A stretch of 64,000 bases of DNA from Pohlia nutans (Eukaryota > Streptophyta > Bryopsida > Bryales > Mniaceae). The DNA is taken from the NCBI GenBank assembly GCA_022496805.1, contig CM040089.1, positions 3,536,501 through 3,600,500 of the forward strand, written 5' to 3'. The position numbers and the translations under genes are program-made. The notes under the pieces are model-generated. The model searched no databases. It had not been told where the DNA came from and saw only the letters and a program-made list of their open reading frames with translations. Positions within the stretch are counted from its first letter, which is position 1. Every line of letters starts with the position of its first letter. Positions 1-12,188 of the stretch are shown piece by piece.

Positions 1-460
1 CAGGCCATTCCCCTAAAGAACTCCTGTCCTTTTGATGACCGGCGTGAAGTAAGAGTCCAATTATACAAAATAAACCTCCATAATGTTCACATGACTGACA
101 GACTCGCAGTTACTACGTCACTACAGAATTACATTGAATTTCAAGAGTGGAACTTGCATTCTATATGTAGTGAGTATATATGTTTCAAACTATATGTTCT
201 AAATTACTATATTGTCTGTTACTCAAATTTGCACTTACAGTGATACTGTAGGTCTGTAGGTGAAATTTTTATTCTAAGATTTGAAAAGTGCGAGTGATCA
301 ATCAGACAACGCAAGATTCATGGTTCAAATCTTTCACATTCTGGTCCTTCAAAAGTCTGCTAAGCTGGTCTGCGGCCAAGGGACAGCAGCCAACTAGTCT
401 AAGGTTAAGTTTTAAAAGCATAGCATTAGCTGGTTAACTGATACGTTTGTTCATCACATT
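1..460. other. no gene seen
   Basis: No convincing coding exon, RNA gene or repeat was seen. If the exon at 461-690 is real, this would be its 3' UTR and downstream flank. Confidence 0.4.
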
Positions 461-690
461 TTAATGAATTTGGGCACCAACCGTATATCTTCCACCAACA
501 ACTTCCGTTCGCCACGCTTGAAGTACAGGCTTCATGCTTTTTCTTTGGCCTGTGCCTACCGGCAGCAGATCTCTAGTCCACTTCACATTGTAACCAGGCA
601 AGTCAAAGTTTTGGAAGCCTCCTAGAATTCTTAGTTTCTTAGACTCTTCTGCCAAATCAAAATGGGTTTTACCGCTTGCAATTATATGTA
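461..690 (-). CDS. possible terminal exon of an unrecognised minus-strand gene
   Basis: An open frame ends at a stop at 461-463. It encodes a hydrophilic segment (FDLAEESKKLRILGG, then LPGYNVKWTRDLLPVGTGQR, then a tail ending GGRYTVGAQIH) whose composition looks like real protein, unlike the low-complexity AT-rich frames nearby. A plausible splice acceptor (pyrimidine-rich then GCAG, about 655, or GCAAG, about 680) would begin the exon. A second open stretch at about 1100-1190 on the same strand (GRLVKTQELDGHTVRQ) could be an upstream exon. I do not recognise the family and could not join the pieces with confidence. It could also be a chance frame or a gene remnant. Confidence 0.3.
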
Positions 691-1526
691 CAGTACAGGA
701 CAGTACAGATACAACCAGGAAGCTCACAGGTCACAACATCTCCTCGGGTTTGCTACAAAAGTAAGGAAGAGTTGAAGCACCTTAAACCATTCATTGCTCA
801 ATTCATTCATTGTCAAATTTAAGCCATTCTAGGCTTGAGGCAAATCATGAATGATTCCAGATTATGTAAGCAATCTGGAATTCATGTCAGACAACATGTC
901 CACTGGGGAACAATTCCATGATCCTTTATGGCCATAAAGTTCAGGAAGCTATGTCTGATCTTCTGCCTATTTTATTATGAAGCTGGTGTGAAGCTATATC
1001 ATACAATGTCCAGTCTCCAATGTCCAGAACTCCAGATCTGCTGCTCTACATTCATGCAATCTTGAGTCATGCATGTAAGTGCAATTTGACAATTGATAAA
1101 AATAACGTACACTGATTTCTTTGAAGCATTCATTTGCCTAACTGTGTGCCCATCAAGTTCCTGAGTCTTGACCAGCCTCCCAGGAATGAATGTCCATTGT
1201 TTCAAAAAACTACAACTATAATTTTAAAAAAGAACTTACTGTATCGTATGTGGAGGGCACTCGGCAGGATTGGCACATCTGTGCCGAACATTTTAAGAGC
1301 CTTACCACACAACGTAACTGGCAGTTGTTCCACCCGAGTAGGTCCTCCCAACTTTTCCTCCCAACTTTTTTGGCCTACTCTTCTGAAAAGTCAAAGATTT
1401 TCAAGTAGTAGGGAGTAGTGTCTGGAATTGTTCCACAATTTTCTTTCTTGACATGTCAACCCAAAAGGTGTCACATATAATTCTTAAAGTAATTTAAACC
1501 ACACCTAGAAAATTGGTGTGACTCAT

Positions 1527-1574
1527 CATCAAAGAGATGATTCCTTTCGGCATCAAAGAGATGATTCCTTTCCT
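1527..1574. repeat. 24-bp tandem duplication
   Basis: A 24-base unit (CATCAAAGAGATGATTCCTT followed by TCGG or TCCT) occurs twice head to tail, at 1527-1550 and 1551-1574, differing only in the last bases. No gene overlaps it. Confidence 0.85.
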
Positions 1575-1744
1575 CTCATGTGGTAATGTGTTGCTTGTGA
1601 GGACCAATTGACACTTTTCATTTCACTTCATTTCCACTTATTTGATAATGCCTTAATAATTTTCAAAGAATAAGGTTTGAAAAATGGAATACTTTTAAAT
1701 AATCCCCAAGATTCCCTTCTTCATTCTTAAAAAAACTTGTTTTG

Positions 1745-2193
1745 GATAAATAATTCTCGGGGAGGTCACTTCCAAATATTACGTAACAACGTGCGAACAA
1801 GTGATTTTCAACCCCCTATATACTTTTTTATAAAGTTTGATTTAGCTCCAAATTTTCAAGTGTGATCACACAATCATTATATCTTTTATTTTTAAAAACT
1901 CTTAGTTCAATTGAATTCAAAACCAGATTTAGAAACACAATTGAAACTAGCTCTAAAAACACAAAAATTAGTTGTATAGTGTATTTATTTACTTCAAAAA
2001 TTTGTAAGTAATTAATTTGAATAAAGAAAATTCCCAAAAATTCACAATATAAAATTTCAACATAAAGAAACATCCTATAATTTTTTCAAGTTGTTTGATT
2101 GGTTATTTACAATGTAATATAGGGGGCCAAAGATTTGTTCACATGTGATACTCAAAAAATACATTGAGTGAACTCCCCGAGAAATAATTTTCC
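1745..2193. mobile_element. foldback/TIR element, about 450 bp
   Basis: The left end reads AATTCTCGGGGAG, followed after about 50 bases by AACCCCCTATATA. The right end carries the inverse order, TATAGGGGGCC then CTCCCCGAGAAATAATTT. The two ends therefore form terminal inverted repeats of about 80 bp with scattered mismatches, separated by AT-rich sequence. No long reading frame is present, which fits a non-autonomous MITE or foldback element. A target duplication was not clear. Confidence 0.6.
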
Positions 2194-3483
2194 AAAAGTT
2201 TTGACAATAAATTTTAGAAATTGGTTATTTTTTGCCAACCTTGGCTTCCTTCTATGGTAGTCCTAAAGCCCCTTCTAATGACTCGCACTTCCCACTAGTC
2301 TTAAAGTGAAACTATATACAAGTGATTGAAAGTTGAGGTTGCTTCTAGACATGACAGAACTAAAGTATGAAAGCAAAACATGTCAGGGCAGGCATCAGCA
2401 GGTGAGAGCCTACAATAGTGGATCAAAGTTGGCAAACATGAGTTCATAAAAAAGTAAAGCATATGATTTCAAAGCTACGACATTGTTGAGAGATTTAATT
2501 GTTTGAAGGAGAATCGGTTGACACACAAGGGTTGGATAAGGTTTTGATGTTATGGTTGTCATAGCAGTTTATTTGCATAGTGGGCCATTGTTGCCCAATG
2601 CACCTCAACTACACTTGTCTTCTTAATCCTCGTGTTTTCCTGCCGATGTCCCTACCACTCCATAGTCCCCTATCCTATCTGGCATTTAACTCTTGCTTTA
2701 GATGCATGTCTGACCAATTCTATTGTTTTTGAAGCATAACTAGTTGACATAATCAGCCGTCAGAGCTGAGTATGCATATAACACCGAAAACTTTGGGAAT
2801 GTGGCAAAATTTGGCCGTGAACATGCCTTTAAAGCTCGGGAACGTGGCAAAATTCAGCCAATTGGATTGCCCTACATGCTCATTAGCAACCTCACCACAT
2901 TGTACAATTGATAGTACCTATCTATTCACTAGTACGTTGTCTTGCCACTATCATTTACCATTTAACCCTTGCATGTGTTGTCATGCTACTATCATTCAAC
3001 ACACTTCTAAAAGGGTAGGACAAATTGTAGCAAGCATAAAAGATGTCTTTTTGCGTCAAAAGATTTTTGTAAGGATGAAAGATTTTAGTGAGTTTATGCC
3101 CATTGATGCACCCTTGTATACACGAGTTTGACCCCTTTGGAGCCTAGCTAACTAAAAAATAGTTACTTCCGAAGTGTTTTGTTGAATAACTTGCGCTGTT
3201 TGGTTTTGGTGTCAATAGAATGGATTTTTGTACTCTTGAAATGCATCCAAATTGTTGCAAAAAATACCAAAGCATTCAGACCATGGGGAGTGCCTTGAGT
3301 ACAATGAAATATGGTTAAACTAAGGAAATGCATAATATAATGTAAAAGAAGAGAACAAATTTGTTTTTTGTGATCATTTCCACAAGGCTAATTTCAAGTA
3401 CTTTGGAAAGATGAGGGACTTGTCAACTTTTCATTGAGAAAGTTTTGTCATGGACATACAAAACCCCGTACAAAACATGCATT
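2194..3483. other. intergenic, no gene seen
   Basis: Moderately AT-rich unique-looking sequence. The open frame at 2772-3131 has neither recognisable protein composition nor splice context and is probably chance. Confidence 0.4.
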
Positions 3484-3590
3484 CTTAGAACCTTCCGTAG
3501 AAGTTTCCACGATCTTCTAGAACCTTCTATAGTCTCCCAAGACCTTCCATAGAAGGTTCCATGAGCTTAGGTCTCATAGTATAAATAGGA
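3484..3590 (+). promoter_or_regulatory. heat-shock-element-like cluster followed by a TATA box
   Basis: Several GAA/TTC units lie close together: AGAACCTTCCGTAGAAGTTT (from 3487), TTCTAGAACCTTC (about 3515) and CTTCCATAGAAGGTTCC (about 3544). Alternating nGAAn/nTTCn blocks are the binding pattern of heat shock factors. About 20 bases further on is a TATA-like TATAAATAGG (from 3580). The sequence that follows to about 3780 has no long reading frame. The arrangement resembles the U3 part of some heat-responsive plant retrotransposon LTRs, but no LTR ends, primer-binding site or second LTR were found. Confidence 0.4.
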
Positions 3591-4931
3591 GAATAGACAA
3601 GATATTCCTCACTCTTGACAACACGAGTTGTGGAGCAATCCATGTGTTGCTTTGTTCCTAGTTATTGTATTATTCTAGATATCAATCAAATTTCTTGTTC
3701 TCTTTGCAAGATTGAACCTTGAACATCTTCTATTCTAGTTCTTGTGTCCCTGAAAAGTTTGACTCTAAAAATAAATACATACTCCAATGTAGAGCACTGT
3801 AGCAAATAATGTAGTTTACAAATTTGTTTGTCTATATTGAAAGTTAATATTTTATTTTTTTAACGGATAGGTACACATAGTAGTATCCTTGCATACGCTA
3901 TGTCCCAATGTGTGATAACCTATTATAGACATATTTTTTCGTAGCATACAAAAGTCTCAGCGAAGCGTATGAAAATTTCCTTGTTTAGCTTTGAAACATC
4001 GCATAAAATTCAAAACATGTCGAAAAAAAAGGAAAAAAAATTGCATGTGCAAGGACTTGGAGTTTAGAATATGGTCCTTTGAACAAACTTTAGTAAAGTT
4101 AATCTTTAGAACTCCATCTATGAAAGTAAAGGCAACGGGAGGTTGAAAGTGCATACAATGAAGTTTGTATTGTATAGTCATGCCTTCATGTTTTGATTGC
4201 ACTAGATAATTGTTCGATGTTTTTCAAAATTAGACTATATGTAAACATACAAGTTTAATTTTGTTTTATATGGTTAAGATCTTAAAATAGTCAAAAATGC
4301 TAGGAATTTATCAAGGATTAAAATTAGGCATGTTCAAAAAATGATCACCTAGGCTCCAAAAGGTTAGCCTTTAAATGTTGGTCAAGCCAAAATCTGACAG
4401 ATGGATGTAATTGAACCTTTGATTCATAAAGTAAATGAAGGATCTTTCATCTAGGATTTTTTGGAATGCTTCTTGGATGTGTTCTTTTTCCCTTGGAGGA
4501 TCCAACATCTTCATTGATGACAATGTTGAACTATGAGGCTCTCTTTCCTAAGATAAACAATGTAATGGATTGAGGAGGAGAGGTTGCCCGCTAACAAATT
4601 TTATGAAACTAGTCCATTCTTGCCCAATGGAGATTTCTTTTGTGACATTGTTCACGATTGCTATAGTGTGAATCATGAAAGTGCACATGCGGTCAGTTAT
4701 TTGCAAGGCGTCTTCTAATAAGGTTGTGGCAAAGTTTTACTTATTTTTGGTTGAGTTCGCTCTCCATTTAGTTTGAGTATCTTACATGCTTGAGTTTAAT
4801 TCCATGTCACTTGGATTGCACATTTTGAAAGCAATTTCTGGAATTGTCCGAAATGCCTAAATCAAGGATCATGTCATTTAAATGCATCTTCTATTTGATT
4901 CCCTCAGTTTAGTAAAATGTATTTCAACACA
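3591..4931. other. intergenic, no gene seen
   Basis: The first 200 bases could be the transcribed part downstream of the TATA-like site. The rest is AT-rich with no supported gene. Confidence 0.35.
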
Positions 4932-5543
4932 CATAACATTCAGTAGTTTTTGAGGCTGTTGCCCTCCCCTGGATGGAATGATGTGGAATATCCCGCATCA
5001 TTTCATCCTCCCAATGAAATGATGTGGGATATTCCACATCCCATCAGTAGCTACGAGGGCACGTGGCATTAAGCAAGAACAACTAACTAGGAGTTGGTTA
5101 AATGGCATGTCAGAATTTAATGTTGACTACAATACCTTGTTAAATCAGTAATTGTTTGATTCAAAAAGCAACTCAAGGCTCACTACTGGCAACCTTGATT
5201 TAAATGGCATGCCAGTATTTAACTTAACTTAATTCATGCATGAGCAACCTGCATTGGTTTTGATATTAACTAGCATTGGTAGGAACTAGTGAGGAACCTA
5301 TATTGGTTTTAATATTATGGGTAACATACATAATAAAATCAATGGGCCACCTTTTTACATATACATCCACTGTAGTTAATTATTTGCCTTGTTCCTTGTT
5401 CCAATGAATTATAGAAAGGCTCATCAGGTGGTCATGAGGACCAAAGTGGCCACTGAGAAAAGGAGGATGTGCTTTAGATGAAATTGGATGAACCCAAACA
5501 GGAAATCAAAAGGCAGCCTCAACGAAGGCTATTGAATGTTATG
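4932..5543. mobile_element. MITE, CATAACATTCA family, copy 1
   Basis: The left end CATAACATTCAGTAG (4932) and the right end CTATTGAATGTTATG (to 5543) are inverted copies of each other. Just inside the left end is a near-perfect hairpin: arms 4980-5006 and 5014-5040, 27 bases each with one G:U-type difference and a 7-base loop. An outer stem adds GCCCTC (about 4961) pairing with GAGGGC (about 5055). A second member at 59761-59931 shares the termini, the GATGTGGAATATTCCACATC-type palindrome and the adjacent CCATCAGTAGCTA. No coding capacity and no clear target duplication were seen. Confidence 0.65.
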
Positions 5544-6680
5544 CATGATTGAGTGGAGTAAACCCTCCAGCTTAGTCCAATAATACTTTGGATACGCTGA
5601 TGATAAGTTTTCTTGGATCTAAATTGGGCTATGAATGTTTCTTCAGAGTCATAGGATAACTACTTCCTTTTCTTTAGTGGTCATGGGCTCGATGTTCGGG
5701 GGTTAATATCAAAATCAAAGAAAGAGGTTTTTCACTTCCTCCCCAGAGATCGAGGTATATTTTTTTATTAGGGGGTTTCAAAGTGTAAGCTTCTTGGGCA
5801 AGACTTTCCAGTACGCAGTTCCTACGTGAAGCGTCCCGCAATCCACACTCAAAAGCACGAGACTTTCACTAAAACAGTTAACTTCCTCTCGCAAATAGAA
5901 ATTGCTAGGTTTTTCCACCGCCTTTAAGGAGATAGGGACCACATTCTTGTTTGCAAGCTTGATCGTTGCAAAAGCTCGTTGCAAAAGTAGCAAGAAAACT
6001 CATTCATATGTAGAATAACGCAAGCCAAGATGAGAAGTTCATAGCCAAGAGTGAGATGCTATAGATTTAAGGGTTAATGACTTGGACCAATTCTTCCTTT
6101 TTTATTAGCCTAGATTCTCTTTGGCCATGAGTTTAGTGTGAACAAATATCAGTGCATGGGGTCATTGGCATTGCAAAAGAAAACACATGAGTTGTTGATT
6201 CAAAAAAAATTGATGAGTTATTTGATATTTCTGAAAAGTAGACTCAATGACCTATCCACCGCACTTTACAGTTCTTGAATTGGATTATTTTTGAGGAAGA
6301 TATGATATTTCGAATTGCTCCAACTACACCAACTCTGTAGCAAGGTGGACCTATCTTTACTAACCCCTACTGTACTTACAGAAATGCCAAAAACTACCAT
6401 TTCTAATGCATTGAGCAAAAATGCTTTAAAAAATATTTTTTTTTCTCACGTTGTTGGACAATCACATTGTTACAAAGAATGTCGTTGATGTTGAATGAGT
6501 TGTTATAGATGCATCTTTCTATGTGGACAGTTTCCGTCAATAAATCTTTTATTTTGATTTACGCTACTTGATTGAAATTCATTGATTGTAAGTGCTTCAT
6601 TTTGTATGTATTATGGGGCATTATGTACTGTATAATTTAACTCTATTAATACTTGCATTCTGAACTTGCGTATCCATTGC
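5544..6680. other. intergenic, no gene seen
   Basis: AT-rich sequence without supported coding, RNA or repeat features. The small frame at 5778-5993 (minus) is not convincing. Confidence 0.35.
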
Positions 6681-7226
6681 TTAACCCTTAAACGTAACAC
6701 TCCTTTGTAGGAAAGTCAAACTACACGATTTAGCCTTCAAGATTTATCAAAATATATTTTGTAATATTTTTCATGCATGGAATTGAATGTTTCCTATCAG
6801 TCTTGAAATTCTCAGATTTTTTTGATTTAATACGGTCTTTTTAACAAATTTTTAAGTCAAATACTTCAAAAAATAATTTTTATTACAAAAAAGCTTTAAA
6901 AAGTTAATATTTTTTGGGAGCAGGTACAAATTACAATGGAGAATCACATGATATGTTTTCCATAGAAAATTTTTATTTAAATTTTGAAATTCGAAAGGTG
7001 AACATCCTATGTAGTGTAATTCAAACCTTGAGCTACAAAGCTTGCACAAGCAATAAAATACTCAATAATTGAAATTTTTAAGATTTGAAAAGTGGAGTTC
7101 AAACTAGACTTAATAAACTTCATTTTCTTAGTTGGGTGTATTAGCAACAAAAGTCGTCTTCAAGATCAAAATTGGGTTTGACCAACAAACGTCCAGAAAC
7201 TGGATGCCTGGACGTTTAGGGGTTAA
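6681..7226. mobile_element. TTAA-type MITE, copy M (546 bp)
   Basis: It starts TTAACCCTTAAACGT (6681) and ends GGACGTTTAGGGGTTAA (7226), so the terminal inverted repeats are flanked on both sides by TTAA. The interior is AT-rich and non-coding. It shares interior order with the copy at 25188-25740 (for example the CTTGAGCT and TTCTTAGTTGGG segments), so they belong to one subfamily. Confidence 0.8.
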
Positions 7227-8178
7227 CCATGGCGTTTTTTACCTATGAAAGTCGTGTAGAAGGTCTCTATACGAAACTATACTGACCTCCCACACACACA
7301 ACATAAATAGAAACCCCCGTACACATTCAATTTTCACTTGATATGTGGTAATCATAAAATAATGACATGTGGGTGCTAATGGACAAATTCATTGGACGTC
7401 CAGTTCATGGTGAAATCATTCATCAGACGGACAAAATCAATGATGACATGGCAATTTTCCTCCACACAAAGGCGGACGACCCAATGAACAAAGGATTTTG
7501 TCCACTACAACGGCCGGTTCAGGTCTGAATCGGGCCTCAGCGTTGGAGCCGTTCCAGTCACCTTGCACACGTTTCATCAACGATTGAAAAGCCCACATAC
7601 AATAACGTCTCCAAGCAGGAAACACCTGAAGAGGTAATCCAGGCCAGCACACCTCTACCCCTTCCAACAGATGCAAGGGACGAAGAGGTTGGTATGACAT
7701 ACTTCTAATTGAATTTATCAGTCCCGTGTTGCTTTGTTTGTAATAAGATGTGCACAGTCGCTGGTTCAATGCAAATAATACCAGGTAAACCCCACCAATT
7801 AGTATAGAATGAAACAATTCCAAATCCTATCGGGCCAACAGGATAGATGTTTCGAATATCCGACACTGTCATTACAATGCTTCAAAAAGATCAAACAGTA
7901 AATGAACGACTTGTGTACCACAACATGGAGTCCAACACCATTCAATGCCAAGAGTGCATGAATAGTAGATCAAGTGTGCCAAATATAAATCACTTCCCAA
8001 AATCTTGAGTGGAAGCCTCACTCGATCAGGTACAAGCAAACTAGGCCTTCGTAGCGTGGTCTAACACCTCAATAGCCAACAATCGTCCAAGCTCGCACGA
8101 CACCAAGAGGCTACCCATAATTACATTGAGTTACGTTAAAGAAAGACTTCATTTGTCGTAGGGTCACCGTGACTTGCT
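7227..8178 (-). other. GC-richer flank downstream of PEX11
   Basis: Base composition stays exon- or UTR-like down to about 7430, then drops. This may be the 3' UTR of PEX11, possibly spliced, or another transcript. A 128-codon minus-strand frame (7437-7823) is present, but I do not recognise the protein and found no supporting splice structure. Confidence 0.3.
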
Positions 8179-11100
8179 TCAGACGTCCTTCGCCTTGGCT
8201 GCAGCAGGTGGTGGTAGCAACTATGCACAACAAAATCCACACCAGGCGCGTCAGTTCAATCATAACTGTGTTGTATACATCCCTAAGGCTCCAGTGTTAC
8301 GTAAATTAACAGAGTAGCACATATAGCCAAACTCCTACTTGCAATTTCTGAACACAGTCCTTTATGACATCTCTGTTTCGCATGCAAGCACAAGTCACCC
8401 CATCACCGGATGATGCTGCCTACGCAAGCGAAGGTTTCGCGGGGGCTTACTTCAATCCACATTACCCCTCTCAATCACACTCACATGCCCTTGCTTCCTC
8501 ACACGTAGATATAGCTAGTCCGGCACTCCGGCCTCATGGAAGTACCTGATAGCATGATATGACGGAAGTGATGAAACCCAGGCCTCCAGTGACACGTGGT
8601 GTGATGGTGCGAGGAGCCAGCTGAAGCAACCCAGCAGCAACCAGAATGTCCAACGCCGACTTGATCAAGTTCAATGATCTCGCCCTTGACTTCTTCAAAT
8701 TCTCTTTCCTCTGTTCCTTCTGCAAAAATATGCAACTCTTCAGTAATGCAGCACAAACATATAGCACTTAAAGGATTCACCCTCACAGCTATCAAAATCA
8801 ACCCCTCTGGCGTGTATTTGGTGCACGCGTGAGTCCTTGCACTTCAGAACCGGTATTAACTGCCCTCCTCAATCAACCCATCCATCCTCCTGGAAGTTCT
8901 CCAGACGGATGGGCAGGCCACAGCCTCACGAATGGCAATATTAATCCCAATCCTCACAATTCAACAACCTTTCTGCATGCTTGTTTTCCAGTGAAAGTGA
9001 AGGTAGACATGGTAATAAGCAGACACTACAACTTACAAGTCATGACTAATTATTGGGTTCCTCTCTAGCACAGTGCTCAATCATGGCAGAGATGCACATT
9101 GTAAATTTTAAAGCTGCCAACATCATACTCGAGCGGACCACTTTGCCAATAAAAACCAGCCATTTGACCACTACTACCCTGGTCATGAACTCAGAGTACG
9201 TCCACCAGTTATCATATTGGCCATCGCACACTAATGTTTTGACACACTGGACACCAGAAGTGCACTTGAGCTTACCAGCTTCGATTCCTCAATGCTGCCG
9301 GTACCCTTCGCCCGTTTTAACTCCCTCTGCACTTTCTTTGTGGCAGTCCCCAGACGAGTGATTTCTGAAACCTGAGGGCAAAAAACTTCTAGTATAAATC
9401 GGATGCACACTTTTAATCCTTGCAGCATTCATCAAACATCTACAAAGTAAAAAAATTGAAAGGAACTCAGCCTGAATAACACGTGCAGACGAAAAATCGT
9501 CCATAAACATGGTGATTGACAAAAACGAAATTGGAGGAGACTCAGAACAATTGCAACTGCGTGACCAAGAATGACAATACCAAAGTAGCCAAGAGTGACG
9601 TGACCCATGCCTGCCCGACTATTAAATACTTCCACAAGCAACTGACCTCAACAAGAGTTGTGCAGCAAGTTCCCGCCATCCAGCAAAAGAGTGAAATTCT
9701 GGAGATGAGGTTCAGGCGTTCCGTGTCCTGCAAAATCAAACAATAACATAAGCAGCCAGGACACAGGTCCAAGATAGGGCTAAACAGCATGTTAGCAAGA
9801 CTACAACATACCTTGTAAATGCCGGTTCTTCCAGCCCACACAATTTGATCCAGAAACAAGAAGGTTCCCACCAATGCGTTCTTTGCCTGGCCGATTCACA
9901 GAACACATGTAAACTGTGTTAAATGTTGGGAAAAAACCTGAACCGCATCCATTGTTACACAATCCCTCATACGCATCAGACAATGTAACACCCACATCTT
10001 GTCTGCTAAAACGCTAAGCAACAATCCAACAAAGAAAGAGCGCCTCGAACACTTCGTCCCAAAAATGACAGGTTCTCCACGTATCCCATGCCCACTATCT
10101 ATTTCAAGCGAGTCTAAGATGTGCATCCCGGCTACTGCAGAAAGGACCTCATTTCATGGGCATTGTCATTGCCATCGCGTTAACATAATCGCCAACAACA
10201 CAACAGGCGTGACCTAGGCGCTGGATTATCATTCCAGCATGCTACCAATGGACCTAAAGGCTATTGATGCACCTAGCACGGTAGGATACTACACGGCATT
10301 CCAAAGCAACCCGTTCCTTGCCAGAAACACCACTCCCACCAGACATCATGACCAAAACGCCCGTGCTAGAAAAATGTTCCTGGAATATAAAACCTTCTCG
10401 TCTAACCCTTGACTTTCAACTCTTCAACCAGCTACAAAAGACCCAAAAGCCTCGTCTTTAAATACGCCCACAAACCGTCTGATGAGCACCAACCCCTAGA
10501 ACCAAGAAACCCACATCACGTAAGCTCCACCAGTTACTTACCTTGCCCAGTAAGACAATCGGCAATGGCGTTGCCTTTGGCGCAGGAGCAAGCAGGGCAT
10601 TCAACTCGTTCAACGTCTGCAACCCAATACACATCACTGCATCAGTGTTCGCACCACACTCACAATACAAACCGGCCCTCAACGTTTCAGATTGTCACTA
10701 ATCCACACTGCAGCCGCTTCTTACGCGGATGATCTTCTTCCTCAAACAAGAAACATACATACTTCGCCCAAACAGCACAGTACCCCAGAACAGAACCAGT
10801 AACAAGCCTTCTACACTCGGCAAATTGGGACCACTTGCACGAAAAATGTCACTCCGTAACCTGATACAGTCACACACTCATCGTCCACAAAACTCATACA
10901 AGCACGTGATCACCGTGTAAATTATTCAACCTTGCCAAAACTCGTTCACGCATAATTTTCTTTCTCATCACTCAATGCCCTTTCAAGGGAATGGAAATTC
11001 CGGATTCATCCAAAATTTCTCCATCCTAGCTCCAGGTGATAACCGCCATTCCGAGTCCTCAAATGGCATGTATGCACACTCGAAGACGGCAAGCAATCCC

Positions 11101-11382
11101 TCCAGAAATTAATGACCATCGCTACACAACCAAATTCCACGCCGCATGCACCGAAAATCAGCCGAGGATTGGAGTCCGCAGGGGACGCACCTTGGCCAAC
11201 CGGAACACCTTCCGAGCCAAGCTGGTGGTCTTGTCGACTTGCGAAGCCACGCCGGGCTCGCCAGCGCTGACGAACTTGGAGCCGTACTGGATGGCGCGGC
11301 AAATCTTGTCGCGCGTCTCCGCCTTGTTGAGGTACATCACCAAAAAAGCGATCTCCGCCCTCGTCACGTCCAGAGTCGCCAT
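8179..11382 (-). CDS. PEX11: peroxisomal membrane protein PEX11, 7 exons, 244 aa
   Basis: PEX11 proteins insert in the peroxisomal membrane, elongate it and prepare it for fission. Coding exons (high to low): 11191-11382, 10542-10616, 9812-9886, 9647-9727, 9276-9371, 8546-8719, 8179-8220. Every junction has a GT donor and AG acceptor, and every exon is a multiple of three, so all introns are phase 0. The product begins MATLDVTRAEIAFLVMYLNK, with the family's RAIQYGSKF segment in the N-terminal amphipathic region. It continues with TPLPIVLLGK, FLFLDQIVWAGRTGIYK, RISLFCWM and near the end LLQLAPRTITPRVTGGLGF and ISCYQ, matching Arabidopsis PEX11C/D/E from memory. Its length is close to their roughly 235 aa. 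The start is the first ATG of the frame. The final 42-bp exon encodes LLPPPAAAKAKDV-stop, a lysine-containing tail as in those paralogues. If the last intron were retained, translation would stop after VLP at 8534, giving 234 aa. Confidence 0.95.
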
Positions 11383-12146
11383 GGCTCCTCTGCCTCTGCC
11401 CCTCCCCTTCACGCCAACTACGATCAAATCAAACCCCTCCAACTGCGCCTCACGAAACTAACTGAAAGAATGCAAACAATTGATTCAAGCGCCTTCTACT
11501 TCAATTGGCTCCCATGCAGCTGGAGTGTGGCTAACTGCCCCGATCGGTGCGCACACGAGAGAAGCGATGAATTCCCCGCGATGATCGAGAACAGCAACCC
11601 AAACCCCGCTCGCTCGCTCGCGGCACTGGAAAGCTCTTCGCATTGCGGGTGCCATACGCCGCCAACGGCCCAGATGGGCCCTCTTTTGCCATCTGACGGC
11701 TTGGATGGGTTCCTCATCCATCTGCGTATGGATGAAAGTGGTCTTCCTAGAGCCACAAGTTACAAGGGTGACTTGTTACCCGCAGCCAATGGAGCCGTCC
11801 GTCGGACGCAGGCCCAGGTTGTGGTACGTCACGGTCTTCGGATATGGGCCGACTGGAGGGCGCTGCCTCTCGGTCGGGAGGCGGTGCTTACGCTAAGGAG
11901 GATAGACACGTAAGTGGCTGCGGCATCCACGGTCGACTTCGTCAGTGCTGACGAGAATTCATCCGTGATTGCCATATCAGCATGAGTCAAATGTGCCTCT
12001 TGCAAGAGAAATAGAATTAAAATATTGATCTTTGATGTTCACCTCTAAGAGCTAGTATGGTGAATAGGAATGGGAGAAGCTTATATCTCATGTTGGAAGG
12101 AATTCCGGGGCTTGTTTCTGGTCATCTCTATTCTTACAGTTTATCC
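11383..12146. promoter_or_regulatory. PEX11 5' flank, GC-rich
   Basis: A GC-rich stretch of about 550 bp upstream of the PEX11 start probably holds its 5' UTR and core promoter. Long open frames occur on both strands (for example 11146-11913 plus), but the plus frame runs antisense through PEX11 exon 1 and is most likely a composition artefact. A divergent transcript starting here cannot be excluded. Confidence 0.4.
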
Positions 12147-12188
12147 TTAAAGCATAAACCGGCGGCGTTAAAGCATAAACCGGCGGCG
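12147..12188. repeat. 21-bp perfect tandem duplication
   Basis: TTAAAGCATAAACCGGCGG plus CG occurs twice in direct succession, 12147-12167 and 12168-12188. No gene is involved. Confidence 0.85.

Noticed and set aside
8534..8545. PEX11 stop read directly after exon 6 (234-aa model)
   Set aside because: The downstream 42-bp exon with proper splice sites restores the LLP plus lysine tail expected of the family, so 244 aa is preferred; the short form is kept only as an intron-retention possibility.
11146..11913. 255-codon plus-strand open frame
   Set aside because: It runs antisense through PEX11 exon 1 and its GC-rich promoter; its composition follows the opposite strand's codons and no family is recognisable.
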